Part shown: positions 34,786-48,070 of the stretch, one piece after another
How the letters are laid out: each line of letters starts with the position of its first letter
Position numbering within the stretch: the stretch's first letter is position 1
DNA from: Cynocephalus volans
Lineage: Eukaryota > Chordata > Mammalia > Dermoptera > Cynocephalidae
DNA length: 64,000 nt
Assembly (NCBI RefSeq): GCF_027409185.1
Contig: NC_084463.1
Location: 68,805,852-68,869,851, forward strand
Direction: 5' to 3'
Notes under the pieces: generated by a model
Told to the model about the DNA's origin: nothing
The model's database searches: none
What the model saw: only the letters and a program-made list of their open reading frames with translations
Program-made: the position numbers and the translations under genes

Positions 34786-35952
34786 TTTTCAAAAACAGTA
34801 TTTAATTTTTTGTTTTTGTATCTTTTGGTAAAATATACTGCATTTTTGACAATCCTTTTTTTAGTAGTGGAGGCTGAATATACAAATGGTATTTGCAAGG
34901 TTAAATCTACTTAAAACTAAGGACTCTCTTAGCTTTTCCTCTGAACATTTTATACTTTGACAATTAAATGAATTCATTAAAAACAACGTAGATTTGTAGC
35001 TCTGCTCTTTCATAGCTTAATGGATTTTTGTTTGATTATTGTATTGATTTTATTTTTTAAAGATGAAAATATGTATGGCCTACTTGCTGAAATGTTTTTT
35101 TAAATACAGTAAAATTTGGGGCACTCTTCTTTCTTTCTCTTTTTTGTCCTTGTTCCTTTAATCATGTTTGAAATGCAAATCAAAGAAAAAACATTTTATA
35201 CCTAGGCTGAGTCTGCCTAGTCGTATAATACTCTCCAGGCAAGCCTAGCCACAGATCCGACCTCTGATTTGATGCAGTAGATGACTTCACAGAGATCATC
35301 AGGTGCAATAAGAGCGACTGTCACATGGAAAAATCATCTACGAGCAATCTGAATCTCAAAATGCAATGTTCCAAAGGAGAGAGGTTACACCTACTAGAAA
35401 GCTCAGCATGAGGAGGGGTAGGTCATAAGCTATTCTGGTCACATGCATCTACAGATTTTGGAACTGTCAAACAAGAGACACTAGAATTAAGAGTCTCAAA
35501 GTGTGCTCTGCATTTGTTGGGTGGGGTAGAGGAAGCAGTGATGGCTAACCTAACCCCTGGGACTGGAATCTCTAATGGCACTCTGACAGTCAGCAGGTGG
35601 GGGGATGATTGGGGGCAGGATTCATGTTTCCACTAACCAAGCTCAAGGAAAGCTTATCAAGAAAAAGGAGACCACAAGAAAATCTAAAGTATGAGGTTAT
35701 CCTTTCAGAAGCCTCTCGTGAATAGTGGGTCTGGCTCTGACTCAGCAGGTGCAAAATAACAAGTAGTGGAAGTAAGGCTGATAGCAGTAGTTATAGAAGT
35801 GACAAGGTTGATGTTAGTGATACGGGCAGCAAAGTGGCTAGTCCTGCCTCTGAGATAGATTTTGAAGCAACAAATTCCAATTAAAGCTCTGAGACATAAA
35901 GCATAATGATAGGTACTTATATACATTTTTTATATAACCATCATAACCCTTA

Positions 35953-36544
35953 TCATGTGCTGCATAACGACATGTCGGTCAACAATGAACCACATGTATG
36001 ATGATGGTCCCATAAAATGATAATGGAGCTGAAAAATTCCTATCCCCTCATGACGTTGTAACTGTTGTAACGTCACAGCACAATTACTTAATTTTTAAAA
36101 TAAATTTAGTGTAGCCTAAGCATACAGTATTTGTAAGATCTACAGTAGTGCACAGTAATGTCCTAGGCTTTTACACTCACTAACCACTCACTCACTGACT
36201 AACCGGAGCAACTTCCATTCCTGAAACCCCATTCATGATAAGTGCCCTATACCGGTGTACATTTTTTATCTTTTGTACTGTAAGTTTATTGTACCTTTTC
36301 TGTGTTTAGATATGTTTAGATACAAAAATATTTACCATTGTTTTACAGTTGCTTACAGTATTTAGTACAGTAACATGCTGTTCAGGTTTGTAGCCCAGGA
36401 ATAATAAGCTATACCATATAGCCTAGGTATATAATAGGCTGTACCGTCTATTTTTGTGTAAGTACAATCTATGATTGCACAACAACAAAACTGTCTAATG
36501 ATGCATTTCCTAGAATGTATTCCTGTCATTGAGTGATGCATGAC
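35953..36544 (-). mobile_element. MER2-related Tigger element (TcMar)
   Basis: Terminal text 'tcatgtgctgcataacgaca' and 'cattgagtgatgcatgact' are imperfect inverted repeats, next to TA at both ends (35951-35952, 36545-36546). The interior ('gtacagtaacatgctgttca', 'tagcctaggtatataatagg') is that of MER2/Tigger as I remember it. It is non-coding; the open frame at 36362-36631 is chance. Confidence 0.7.
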
Positions 36545-36549
36545 TATGG

Positions 36550-36695
36550 CCTTAATAATCTCCATTATATGAGTTAATAGATGAGTAAACCAAGGCCTAG
36601 ATTGATGCACACTTTGCCTAAGGACACACAACTAGTAAGAAAATGAGTTCAGAATAGAACCTAGAACTATTTTCTTAAAACCACACCACCTCTCT
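36550..36695 (-). repeat. MIR fragment
   Basis: 'taatagatgagtaaaccaag', 'aaggacacacaactagtaag'. Confidence 0.6.
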
Positions 36696-37679
36696 ATGAA
36701 AATTTTTATTAACCAGGTTTATTAAATCAACTAGAACTCTTAATTCCAAGAAACCACAGTTGGAAGCAGTACAATTTTGAAACTTTATTTGGTCAATGTT
36801 TTCTATTTTATCACTAGAAGAAATATGCATTTAGCCTTTCTTCAGCATTATAAGGTTATTATCTGTGGGAATTACTACTGAAAAGTGAGCCCTTCCTTCA
36901 TTAACTAGAATGCCTCAAAGTTTGAGAGTGATTGAATTACATTATTGACCAATTCTGCAGATTAATAGTCTCTCATCTGACTGTAAATTAAAATATTCTT
37001 GCTCTATAGAAATAAAAACAAACAGCCAATACAATTTTACTGCTTTTTTTGATTTCTCCTTTGCTTTTCTATTATTTAGAGAAGAGCATAGATATTTATT
37101 TTCTCTTTCAAATTACGTTAGTCAAGAAACAATGAACCATAGAATTCCTTTAAGGCTCTGTGATTTATTCAAATGATTGGAAAATCATTCTGATAATTTA
37201 AGAGTGTAGAGATGCTTTCCAATCATATTGGACTGGACTGAAATGTAAAATATATTTGGGAGGAAAAATGGTAATAATTGCTTAAGAGATTATTATTAGA
37301 ATAATATAATAGGGCAATTTCTATGTTTAATAAGAGACATTCTACCTAAATTTAAATCTACCTCAAAGTCTGCAGAGGAAATACAGTGACCTAATCTCAA
37401 ATATCCATGCTTATAATTGGAAAGAACAAACACGGAGCAATGAAACCATACATAATGGGCACACACAAATCAATATTATAGACATAGACATTTTTCAAAG
37501 GAGCAGGAATAATATCTTGCCTCCACTAGACTTTTACGTATTTATCTTCTTCGAATATCACAGCACGTACATGAGGTAGATAGGCAAGGATCAGTGTCTG
37601 CATTTCATGGAGGTAGATGAAAAACTTCTTCAGTAACTGGATTATTAAATGACAGAAATGGAACAATAACCATATATCA

Positions 37680-38215
37680 GTTATCTATTGCTGTATAACA
37701 AAACACCTGAAAATTTAGTGGTAAAGAACCACCATTTTACCTTCCTTCCCTCCCCATTTTGTGTGTCAGGAATTCCAAAAGGGCTTGACTATGTGGTTTG
37801 TTTCTGATCCAGGAAGCATCAGCTGGGGAGATGATGAGAATTCAACTTCCAAGATGATTTCTTCACTTGGCTGTCTACCGCCACAGTGCTTCTTGGCATC
37901 TTTTCCTCTCCATTTCTTGTCTTCTCCAGGCCCACTCCACTGCTTGGTCAAACTTCTGACATGGTGGCTGCCTTGTAAGATACAGAAATGGAAGCTGCCA
38001 AGCTAGTTAAGGGATATCTCTGTAATTGGCATAGCATCATTTCTGCTGGTTTGTTATTGTTCTTGTTGTGTTTTTATTGTTGTTGTCACAGGACCTGTTA
38101 AGATTCAAGGAGGAGAAATCAGTTCCCTCTCTTAATGGGGAAGTGGCAAGGTCACATTGCAGAATGGTGTTGAGGGATGGGAGATACTGTTGCAGCTATC
38201 TTAGCAAAATTTAAT
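37680..38215 (-). mobile_element. MLT1-type (ERVL-MaLR) LTR
   Basis: Begins 'agttatctattgctgtataa', the reversed 3' end of MLT1J-like LTRs; 'aggaagcatcagctgggg' and 'gacatggtggctgcctt' follow. A T/G-rich stretch interrupts it at about 38045-38090. Open frames at 37761-38006 belong to it. Confidence 0.55.
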
Positions 38216-39766
38216 CTTTCACAAACTCATATCTCTATTAATATATATCCAGTGATGTCTCCAACTACACCAAACTTCTTGATAGGAACAACAACAAAAA
38301 AGTGCATATGATTTTAAACTTTTATATTAATAGCTAGAATATATCTGATGAAATTTCTAATTCAGCCATGATTAGGGATTATCTAATACTGCTTTTCCTA
38401 ACCAAGCTGATTTAATTATGCTTAGAGAAATGGTCAGCACCTACCTTTTACACAGCCTCTACTATAACTCCTTGTGTTGTGATCCTGATGCATATTCATA
38501 TAACTAGGTCAAGCTTACCACACACCAGATCTCCAACTCTGCCTGCTCTTCCTTCCCCATTTCCCACATAAACACCTCCTCCTGTGATGTCTCTGAGCCT
38601 TTTTGCTTGTCAAGCAGTCTCCACAGTCCTGTTTAGTCTTCTCACTAACTTTCAGTGCTTGTCTAAGATACTACAACACATCTTCCTGCCCAATAGGAAC
38701 CCACCCATTTATTGGAATGTATTACAGCCTGAAAACACATAGACTCCCCCATTCCTCTCCTCCCTTCTCCCCTAAGCAAACAATACAAAGAGACAAAAAT
38801 GCCCACATGGATAAAATCCCAGATAAATGTTATAGGCAGAGGATAAAGAACCTAGCTGGCAGCAAGAAAACAAAATGGAAATTACCTTGTAAAGACTCAG
38901 AAGTTGTCAATGAGATGTTGGTGTGGAAAAGAGCAACAGGAAGCAGAATAAGAGGTTCTTGAGGAAGAGGGTGACAAGATAGGATCTATGTTTCAGGAAG
39001 AGGATCTTGACAACAGTAAACAGAATAGATTATAGCAGGGAGATCATCTGGGAGTTCACTCCTTTTTATAGGCCAAAGATGTTGAGAAACTGAACACAGA
39101 GGAGATGTTATAGAACGGTTTTAAAAAATACTGAAGAAAGAACATCAAAAGGACTGATTAGATTTAGGGTGAGGGAGACGTGCAGTCAGTCATGTTAGAA
39201 TGCTGAACGGGCCCTTTCTTTTTCTAGCTGTGAGAAATCCCTGATGGATTAGTTTACATTGAATCAAATGACTTTAGGTATCCTTGCTTTCCAGTGTAAG
39301 TAGTGCCTCATGCTTTTGAAAAGTGCCTTGGAATAACAGTTATTACTTTAGTCAGTGATTCTGCAAAACCATTTTGTTCTCCACATAAAACAAAAAACAT
39401 GCTCGGCTTTCTTTATGGCATAATTTAAAATAATGTCCAAAGTTCAAATGCATGAGTGGAAACAAGTGTAACCAAATGGCCAACATAGAGAATGCCGAGC
39501 AACGTGCTTCCTCATAATTGTCCTCAGTAGAGCACTGCTGTCGTCTTGGCAATTAACTAGAAAGCAGTGCTTGGGTTCCTTCGTGTGTGCATAACTGCCT
39601 CTTCTTTCATCATTCTCAAAGTGTTGAAGTTGTGTCTTTTAGTCTAGTTTAGGTTTTTGTTATTGTTGTTTGTTTTTAAAGATAACTCACTGTAGTCCTC
39701 CTCATTTCATTTATTGTTATGGTTTCGGAAAAGAAAGGAAGTAGTAAATAATTTGTAGTTAAATGA

Positions 39767-40146
39767 TGCTATGATTTGAATCTGTCCTCCAAAGTTCATG
39801 TGTTGGAAACAATCCCAAATGCAACAGTGTTGAGAGGTGAGATCTTTAAGAGGTGATTAGGTCATGAGGTCTCTGCACTCATGAGTGGATTAATGCTGTT
39901 ATCATGGGAGTGGGTTCCTGATAAAAGGGGAAGGTCAGCTGCCTTTTCTTCTCTTGCTCACTTTTGTGTGTGTGCTCTTTGCCCTTCTGTCTTCTGCACG
40001 GGATGATGCAGCAAGAAGGCTCTTGCCAGATCCTGGCCCCTTGACCTTGCATTTCCTAGCCTGAAGAACAGTAAGAAATAAGTCTGTTCTTTATAAATTA
40101 CCCAGTCTCTGGTATTCTGTTATGGGAGCACAAAATACACTAAGAC
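39767..40146 (+). mobile_element. MLT1/MST-type (ERVL-MaLR) LTR
   Basis: 'tgctatgatttgaatctgtc', 'aagttcatgtgttggaaaca', 'ctgataaaaggggaaggtca' and 'ataaattacccagtctctgg', ending 'actaagaca'. Nearly full length, and the best preserved MaLR LTR in the window. Confidence 0.75.
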
Positions 40147-40404
40147 AAATGACAGCAAGTGTAAAACATCCATAAAAATATTTCCATTTAAAGACCCGTT
40201 TATTGTAAAAGAATGGCTACTCTAATATATGGTAAGCTACAAAATCTTTAAAAATGCTTTCAGAACAGAGCAGAAGCAGACACCATGCTGACAAGCAATG
40301 GCTTATAGGGGGCACGAAGCTGGCAGGAACCTGGTTTAGAAGTAGCTTTCAAAATAAGTTGAAAGTAAATTTAGGACTTATACATTTAAAAGTCAATGAT
40401 ATGG

Positions 40405-40492
40405 GTCATACAGTGTAAACTCCATGAGAGCAGGGATTTTTGTCTGTTCACGTAGTAAAGCTTCACTAAATTTTTGTTGAATGAATAAATAT
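40405..40492 (+). repeat. L2 3'-end fragment
   Basis: 'aaactccatgagagcaggga', then 'tttttgttgaatgaataaat'. Confidence 0.7.
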
Positions 40493-40630
40493 GGCAATCA
40501 AAATAGTTAAAATAGTAATAATTAATAGAAGTATAATATCTAGATTAAGAAAAATGATGGTTTGATTATTCTTCCATGGGGAGACTCCATTTAGAATTTT
40601 GCTTCATATCTAGAATACTGCATATCACAA

Positions 40631-40711
40631 TTTATTTATTTATTTAATGGCTGGCTGGTAAGAGGATCCGAACTCAACACTGCCCTCTAACCAAATGAGC
40701 CAACTGGCCAG
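40631..40711 (-). mobile_element. tRNA-derived SINE, monomer, truncated
   Basis: A reversed tail of TTTA repeats and one unit ('ggctggctggtaagaggatc'). Similar flanks TGCATATCACAATTT and TGCATACCACATTTT suggest the target duplication. Confidence 0.75.
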
Positions 40712-41937
40712 CTGCATACCACATTTTAAAAGAGATAGAACACTAGAAGTATTCTAAAGGACTGTAAAGTGTGAAGAGGCTTGAAATCCTGTTATAAAAA
40801 TTAAAGGAATTGGGAAAATTTAGCTAGAAAATTCTTAGTGGTGCTGGAGAGATGGGATTCAAATGTTCAGTACTTTGAGCTAAATCACCTATAGAGTCCC
40901 TTCTATTTCTGTGAGTCAGTTGTTCCTATCTTAATCTTTGGAACATCTGTTGTCAGTTTTCTATGGAGCTTTTGGAAAGAACAGCATGTAAATCACACAT
41001 CATAACCACATTATATTTCTCTGGCAGAGTAACTCTAATACCTCAATCAGATTGTAACAATTGTTAATCGCGTAAGGTGTGATAACAGCATAGTATTTCT
41101 TATCTTCTGGAGACATATTTTGTAACATTTATAGACGAAATAAAAAATAAAAGTTCAAACCACAGTGTCCCAAGAAGAAGAATCAGTTCATAATGATCTA
41201 CATAATAATAATTGGGATCATTTCTCAAGAATCAAAATTTTAAATTCTTTTTTCCACCTCTCTTCATAGTTCTTCATCTTATGAGCAAAATGGGCATTTC
41301 ATCTCTAATTCATCGTAAGAGACTTGCAGGAACAATGATTATGCACTGTTTCTCAAAGTTTGGTCTCCTACTGTTTGTCTTAGAGATGTTCCAAAACCAA
41401 GGGCTGTTTGGGGGTTCTTATGGGTCTATTTCAAAGACGTTAATTTTTTACATGAATAAAGGCTAATTCCAAGTAACCTATCAAATGAGTTATCACAGGT
41501 TAATAAAATTTGATGCTTCAGAACTAAAACTAGCACATTATGAGTTCACTGAGAATCTGACTTCACAAAATGTTTGGCAGTGCTGAAAAGTTTCTCTGTG
41601 TACATGCGTTTGCAGATCATTGGAATCCCCAAAATTTTCTGGGGGGATAATTGTTATTATTGAATCATCTGTGTTGGTTATCCTGGTTGTGGTGTTTGAT
41701 TGCTGTCAACTCATTAATATATTTTACAAATTTTCACTTTTGCTGTCTCTTTGGTCTTTTAATGATTGCTATTTCTCATTATTATTATTTTGTTCCTTTC
41801 CAATATGATTGTAGTTCTTTTGCTCAGTAGAAGGTAAGGAGAGCCGTAGTGGGTAAGCTGAAGGTTTTTGCTCAAAGATAAGTGGGCCAAACCAAAAACA
41901 CTTAAAAGCTCCTGTCCCTTATGGAGATGTGGAAGTT

Positions 41938-42383
41938 GTATTAGTTTCCCACTGCTGTTGTAATAAGGGAACACAAACTTAATAGCTTAAAACAACAAAC
42001 ATTTATTATCTTACAGTTCTGGAGGTCAGAATTCCAAGATTGAAGTCACTGGGTTAAAATGAATCTTTTGCCCTTTCCACCTTCTAGAAACTGCACCCAT
42101 TCCTTGGTTCATGCTCCCCTTACTGCCTTTTCAAAGCCAGCAATGACTGGTGGAATGTTTTCATGCTGCCATCACTCTGACACTCACTTTTCTCTTCCTT
42201 CTTTTACTTATAAGAAACTTTGTAATTAAATTGGGCCCACCAAAATAATCCAAGCTAATTTTCCCATCTCAGTATCCTTAATCACATGTGCAAAATCCAT
42301 TTGGTTATAGAAGGTAACATATTTGCATGTTTTGGGAATTGGGAAGTGGACATCTTTGAAGGGATGTTATCCTGTTCCACAGA
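41938..42383 (-). mobile_element. MLT1-type (ERVL-MaLR) LTR
   Basis: 'tgtattagtttcccactgct', 'ttacagttctggaggtcaga' and 'atccaagctaattttcccat' fit a reversed MLT1 LTR. Confidence 0.65.
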
Positions 42384-42829
42384 AGTGTGGTTAGCCAACA
42401 GATTACTGGTACTTAAGAACGTTTTCTGTTTCCAGAAGTACCATTATTAGCTGGCAGAGATAGGCTCCTGAAATTCTGAATTGGAAATGGAATTCTTAAC
42501 AATTGAAATAATTTTATGAAAGGAATTGGAAATTATGGAAGTGGTTCTATTATTTTCATAGCCAGGCACAGTTTGTATAACATATATTTTTGCTAGTCAA
42601 CCCAGAAATTTACTTACCATTTAGTGTATTGCTTCTGTAGAATAAATGCACCTTGCTTTTCGAACAACCACCTCCCAAATGAACCTGAAAATACCAGTCA
42701 TTTCTAAAGTAGACTGTACTTTGAAAAAAAGTAAGCCATTAGGCCGTTGCTCCTATTTATACATTATCTCTTAAATTTGGTGTTTCAAAACAAAGGATAA
42801 AAAAAAAGATATCGTCTGATGGAAGGTCG

Positions 42830-43000
42830 TTCATTCAGCTAATATTTATTATGTCCTATGATGCACCAGGCATTGTGATAGTAATTACATTTTCAATGAT
42901 GAAAGTGAGTATGGTCCCCTTCCCCCCATCCTCCCTAGGTTTAATCTAGTGGAAATAATTATGGTAAGAGGAAGAGACAGGTACAAAACAAGGTCACTAG
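42830..43000 (-). repeat. L2 fragment
   Basis: 'ttcattcagctaatatttat', 'gatgcaccaggcattgtgat', the reverse of the L2 3' end. Confidence 0.6.
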
Positions 43001-44182
43001 TAAGTTGTGTGGCAGGCAGGGCTTGATGAGTTACCCTAATGAGAATGTTTGTCAGCGAGGAAAGAAGGCTGCTGAAAGGAAAAGGAGGACAATCAGAAAG
43101 ACCAGAATAAACTATTGCCTTCTTTAATGATTTTGTCTAGGGCCAGCATGGTTGTCTGGAATGGATGTACCTTCAATGCTATTGCTTAAAAAAGAAAACA
43201 AAATTTCCATTTCAATATGGCAAAATTCTCTATTTTCAGAAGCTCAGAGAGAATGGTTTGAAATCACATGATATGACAATACGGACATGCCTCAAACTCC
43301 ATGCTTCAATTTCTCTGACTGCAAATAGGAAGAATACTCATTGGGACAGAAATGAGAATTTCTATTTCCCTTACAGCCTTTATGTGGACTCTGAATTTCT
43401 TATTAAATAATGGACAATGAAATAAATTGCTTTCATCTCTTGAAGGGCTTCTTTTTTACTTAAATGATTCTGAACTTTTTCTCCCCTTTTCAAGAATTCA
43501 TATAGCTGAGCATATTAGAAAAACTGACCAGAAAGGAATAGTAAACATATTGGTAAAGTAACTGATTGTCACTATGGCAACACTGAATGTGTTTGACATT
43601 TAGTCTTCCCATTATTCACTGTTGCTATAGTAATGAAACCTTGGATTGTGACACCATTTCCAAATTCTATTAAAATAAAGCCCTTCTCATTCTCCAAGGA
43701 GGGAGAGTGAGTACTATCAACACACAGGCTGTATTAGGATGTTTTCCAGCACTAAGACACAGATGACATGAGACACATTTTGCTACACTTTAATCAACTT
43801 GAAAAACATTCCCCAAAAGTAGAAAAATAAAGAGGAAAATCTCAGCAAGTAAAACAAAATTAATTTTTTGTTATTAAAAAAATCAACCTTTTACTTGTAT
43901 ATATAAAAATAGCTTTGATGTATGATACGTTGAAATTTAGCATCTAATACTAATGTACAAAGGAGAATCTTTTTTGTTTCCTTTTAGGACAAAATATAGT
44001 AGAATAATGGCAATCAAGGGCCAAAAAATGAGTAAATGAGTAAAGAAGTTACTTGGGACTTTGAAATTTTTGTGTTTAGAAAAATGTTATCTGATCTACT
44101 CATCCACTTTTAAACTTAAGACCAGGAACCAGAATATTACTACATTATTATTAAATTATTGGATGAAGTAGTAGAAACATAC

Positions 44183-44800
44183 TGTTACTGGGGGCACTCG
44201 GCTCCTGGCTGAGGCTCCCCAAAATCTGTTACCTAACCCAAGTCTGGCTGCCTGCCCCCAAATAAAAATAAACAACCCCCAAAGTTAAATGTTGGTAAAA
44301 ATGGATGTCAGCTTTTATTCAGGAATACTGGTGACCTGAGGAGAGATGTTAGGTTAACGTATCTGTTCAGTAAACCTGAAGGAGAATGGCCAGACTAAAG
44401 CCATCTCAAGGGTTCAGATTTACTGAGGGTTTTTAATGAGGGGGCTGAGAGAATGGAACATAAGAAATGAAAAGCAGGAAGGAGGGGGACATGAGCTCTT
44501 GGGGCTCCATACAAAGAGTTAGGTGCAAGGTGTCTCCAAGGTTCCATCTGGTTTCTGTTCTCATCTTTGCTGTTATCTCAGGGTCCTGCAGATTTTTATT
44601 TACTTCAAAGTGGAGTCAGCATAGCTTTATTGATATCTGCTTTGGTTTCTCAGGGTCTGGATAGTATGTGTCTAGTAACAATTTGCAACTCCAGGCTGAC
44701 TGGAAAACAACTTTACATTTATGTAAATAATGTCATCTTGTCCTGTAACCAAGGTTCAAAATATCAAATAACCATGGGAGAAGAGTCAACTCAGATAAAT
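44183..44800 (-). mobile_element. probable ERV LTR, family not named
   Basis: Reversed poly(A) signal ('cttttattcaggaatactgg', near 44310) and a GC-rich left part ('gggggcactcggctcctgg') resemble an LTR on the minus strand. Ends are uncertain. Open frames at 44467-44664 and 44567-44809 lie inside and look like chance. Confidence 0.4.
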
Positions 44801-45203
44801 GCATGCTAAGAAAAAAAAAAAACTGTGTCTTTTAAAAATGTTTTAGAGCCCATGAAGTTTTAGATCCCAACATGGCTTCAGTCCTGCTCACTCCAACAAT
44901 ACTTCAGCTACAGTTTTTATTAATGGAGAAAAATAAGAAGAGATTAGAAAGTAAAGTGGGAGAGAGAGTAGTAAGAATGCAGTGTAGAAGAAAAGAAGAG
45001 ATATTAAAAAGGAGAGGTAGTGATAACATAATAGAGTTAGGGGGTAGTATAAGAAAGAACCAAAAAATATAAAAAGGTAGGCAGAATGATATGAAAGGAG
45101 ACAGAGTTAAAAACCCTGAGAAGACTGTTTTATATGACCTGTAGCTGATATTATATGAGTTATTGACATAATATCAAATTATTTGGATTATCAACAGTTA
45201 TAC

Positions 45204-46017
45204 TGTTACACCTCTTACTGTGTAATGGAGCTGCAAAAGAGATTACTCAAACCAACATGAATGCAATGAGAAGCTCGAAGGGACTGCACCCCAGTAACTC
45301 CTCTGTTAGAAGGAGAAACGGGGTACAGCCCCAGTTCAAAGTTAGCTTCTGTTTTTATTGTAAAAAGAAGGAAGTTTCACAAGAAAAATCAATTGACTAA
45401 ATCATTTCAAAAAAGACATGGGCAATGTGAGGAAAGTTATTTATGGCTAAGTATAGTTTAAACAATAAAAATTAGTGACATCATTTAAACTAACAATGTG
45501 ACATTCCAAAGTACAATTTGTGAATAGCTAAGTTGAACAAACCGTGATCATTATCTAATCTAAAATATAACATCTCCTTAAATGATTTAATCAAAAGTTA
45601 ACATTCTTATGATTATATCTAAGTATAAATGTCTCTAAAATTTCCATCAACAAACAGCTTGCCCTTAGCAAACATTTTTTCACAGTTTTCCCTACAGCAA
45701 TTCTTTCAACATCTTTTAACAACAGTATGTTAAATAATCAAAGTACAAATCCCATCCCTAAACAGTGATTAGAATTGATTAGATGGGCTTTTGCCCCATA
45801 GCTGTAGACTTTTGTCCCATACATGCATTACCTAAAAACCCTATACTAAAAATCAACTGAGAATCAACATATACTTAATTAGAATTGATTAGATGGGCTT
45901 TTTGCCCCCTTAGCTGTAGGCTGTTGCCTCCTAGCTAAGGACTTTTGTCCCATAAGATTTTTAGCTAAAGAGCCCCTCCTAAAAATCAAATGAGAATCAA
46001 GATTTTTAACTCTCTAC
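45204..46017 (-). mobile_element. ERV LTR related to 3397-3982, with internal duplication
   Basis: 'taatggagctgcaaaagaga' and 'acattccaaagtacaatttg' match the LTR at 3397. A 110-bp block is duplicated (45769-45878 and 45879-46004, diverged). The ends TG/CA are proposed, but the flanks do not give a clear target duplication. No viral genes. Confidence 0.5.
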
Positions 46018-46114
46018 ATTATATAAGTTGCCAATGACTTCTGAAAGTTTATTCAGCTCTATAATAATTTAGAAAAATTATGTCTTGCTCAGAGAGAATA
46101 TATTCACAATGCTT

Positions 46115-46470
46115 AATTGAAGCATAGTGCCTAGAATCAGAGAGATCTATCTTATTTTATTTTATTTATTTATTTTAAAAGATGACAGGTAATGGGATCT
46201 TAACCCTTGGCCATGGTGTTATTAGCACCATGCTCTCTCAGGTGAACCATGGGCTGGCCCTAGAGAGATCTATCTTAGTTCCACCACTTCCTTGCTATGT
46301 TATCTTGAGTAAGCCTCAACTTTTCTGAGCCTCTGTTTCCTTTTTTATAAAATGGTGATATGCCCTAAACATATGCCTCAGTTTCCCTAACTATAAATCC
46401 CTTAGAAGAGATAATAAGTGCAAAGTACAGTACTTAGTACAGTGTCTAGTACTTAGTTAGCATCTGATAA
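46115..46470 (+). repeat. MIR SINE, split by a tRNA SINE
   Basis: 'gcatagtgcctagaatcaga' on the left and 'tccaccacttccttgctatg', 'ctgagcctctgtttcc' on the right of the insertion at 46155-46261. Confidence 0.65.
46155..46261 (-). mobile_element. tRNA-Ile-derived SINE, monomer
   Basis: Reversed single unit with TTTA tail. A perfect 16-bp target duplication AGAGAGATCTATCTTA (46139-46154 and 46262-46277). Confidence 0.87.
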
Positions 46471-46669
46471 GTTTACTAGTTATTATGTCTTCTATCTAGG
46501 AATTATGGGAGTGGGAGGGATTAGGAAAGGAAAAAATGGGTCTATTTTGTCATATGCTTTTTGTCTTTTATTTCTTAAGTCATGAAGTTTTTGAGAAATC
46601 AGATAATTCAACATAGAACAAACTGCTATTTGAAGCAGCAGAGCATGGCTCTTTGAAGTAGAACACAAT

Positions 46670-46860
46670 AGAGTGGAAAGAACATAGAGCAGGAGCTGGG
46701 AGATTTGCAATGTGGTCTCAGCTTGACCACTAAGTAGTGACCTTAGACAAGCCAAAAATCACTCTGGACTTGCTTTCTCTTTTGTAAAATGGAGATAAAA
46801 AATAACATCCTGAGAATAGAAATGAAAGGATACAGATTATAAATAAAAATGTCATCATTA
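46670..46860 (+). repeat. MIR SINE
   Basis: 'ggtctcagcttgaccactaa', 'ctttctcttttgtaaaatgg'. Confidence 0.6.
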
Positions 46861-47007
46861 ATAAAATAACCTTCTAATTTATCTTTTTATGAAGTTTGAC
46901 ATAATTTTGAAAAATGATTAATCACCAGAATCCCCCACATTCAACTCTTATTATCTACGATTTAAATCTGGATTTTAATATCTTGGACTTGCAGATATAA
47001 ACAGTGT

Positions 47008-47365
47008 CTTAGGCTATTTGGGCTGCTGTAACAAAAATATCATAGACTGGGTGGCTTAAACAACAAACATTTATTTCTCACAATTCTGATGGCTGGAAAG
47101 TCTAAGATCAAGGTGCTGGCAGATACTGGTAAGGGCCCACTTCCCAGCTCACAGATGGCTGCTCTTCTTCCTGTGTCCTTACCTGGCAGAAGGAGCAAGG
47201 GAACTCTCTAGAGTCTCTTTTATAGGGTCACTAATCTCATTCATGAGGCTTCTACCTTCATGACTTAATTACCTTCCAAAGGTCTGCCTCCTAATACCAT
47301 CACCTTGGGAATTAGGGTTTCAACATTTGAATTTGGGTGGGATGCAGACATTCAGTCTATAACAA
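47008..47365 (-). mobile_element. MLT1-type (ERVL-MaLR) LTR
   Basis: 'gggctgctgtaacaaaaata', 'ttatttctcacaattctgat', 'cctaataccatcaccttggg'. Reversed MLT1 LTR, fairly well kept. Confidence 0.7.
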
Positions 47366-47619
47366 ACAGTATAATGTGTCAAATAGTATAAAGATAGTGT
47401 TTGTGTGTCTGAGGGAGGGAGATAGGTAAAAATTGAGATACCCTCTTTTTATTTCTGGATCTTAAAAAATGTTTTTTCTCCACTTTTTCTGTGTCCCTAC
47501 TGCCTTTTGTCTTCAGAAAAATATTTATACATATAGCTTACAACCAGCTGCTAAACAATTACAGATTCATTGACAAAGGTTACTGTTTAAAGCAATTATA
47601 TGATCATTGTCCATTCTAC

Positions 47620-47750
47620 AATGTGAAATCTAAATTTATTTGGTAATAAGAAGTAAATGCTGTGCTAAGTTCTGAGGATAAAATGAAGACAAATGACAAG
47701 ATCCCTGCCTTGGAGGAGCTTACAACCCAACAAATGTTGGAAAAAAGATG
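47620..47750 (-). repeat. L2 fragment
   Basis: 'gctgtgctaagttctgagga', 'gatccctgccttggaggagc'. Confidence 0.5.
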
Positions 47751-47819
47751 GTGGATTGTAGGGAGAGTTGAAAACCATTCACACTTTTTAGCCACCTTGT
47801 AGGTATCAATCACAGCTGT

Positions 47820-48070
47820 TTTGAGTAATGGTACAGTGAGAGGTTTCAGTACACAGACTGTGTTTAAACTCCAGCCCTACCACTTACTAAGTATGCAACC
47901 TTGGGAAAAAACTTAACATCTTTTTGCCTCAGTTTCCCCATCTGAAAAAACATGAAGAGTCCTAGTAGACTTCCCACATAGAGTTGCCATAATAGTTAAA
48001 TAGGTTAATATATATGGAGCCTTATTCTGTGCTTGGCACAGAATAGTATTCAATAATTATTTGTTAAATG
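47820..48070 (+). repeat. MIR SINE
   Basis: 'ccagccctaccacttactaa', 'tttgcctcagtttccccatc', 'tgcttggcacagaatagtat'. Close to full length. Confidence 0.8.

Noticed and set aside
38603-38962. 119-codon open frame
   Set aside because: No domain, no splice context that fits a gene, composition like the surrounding intergenic DNA.
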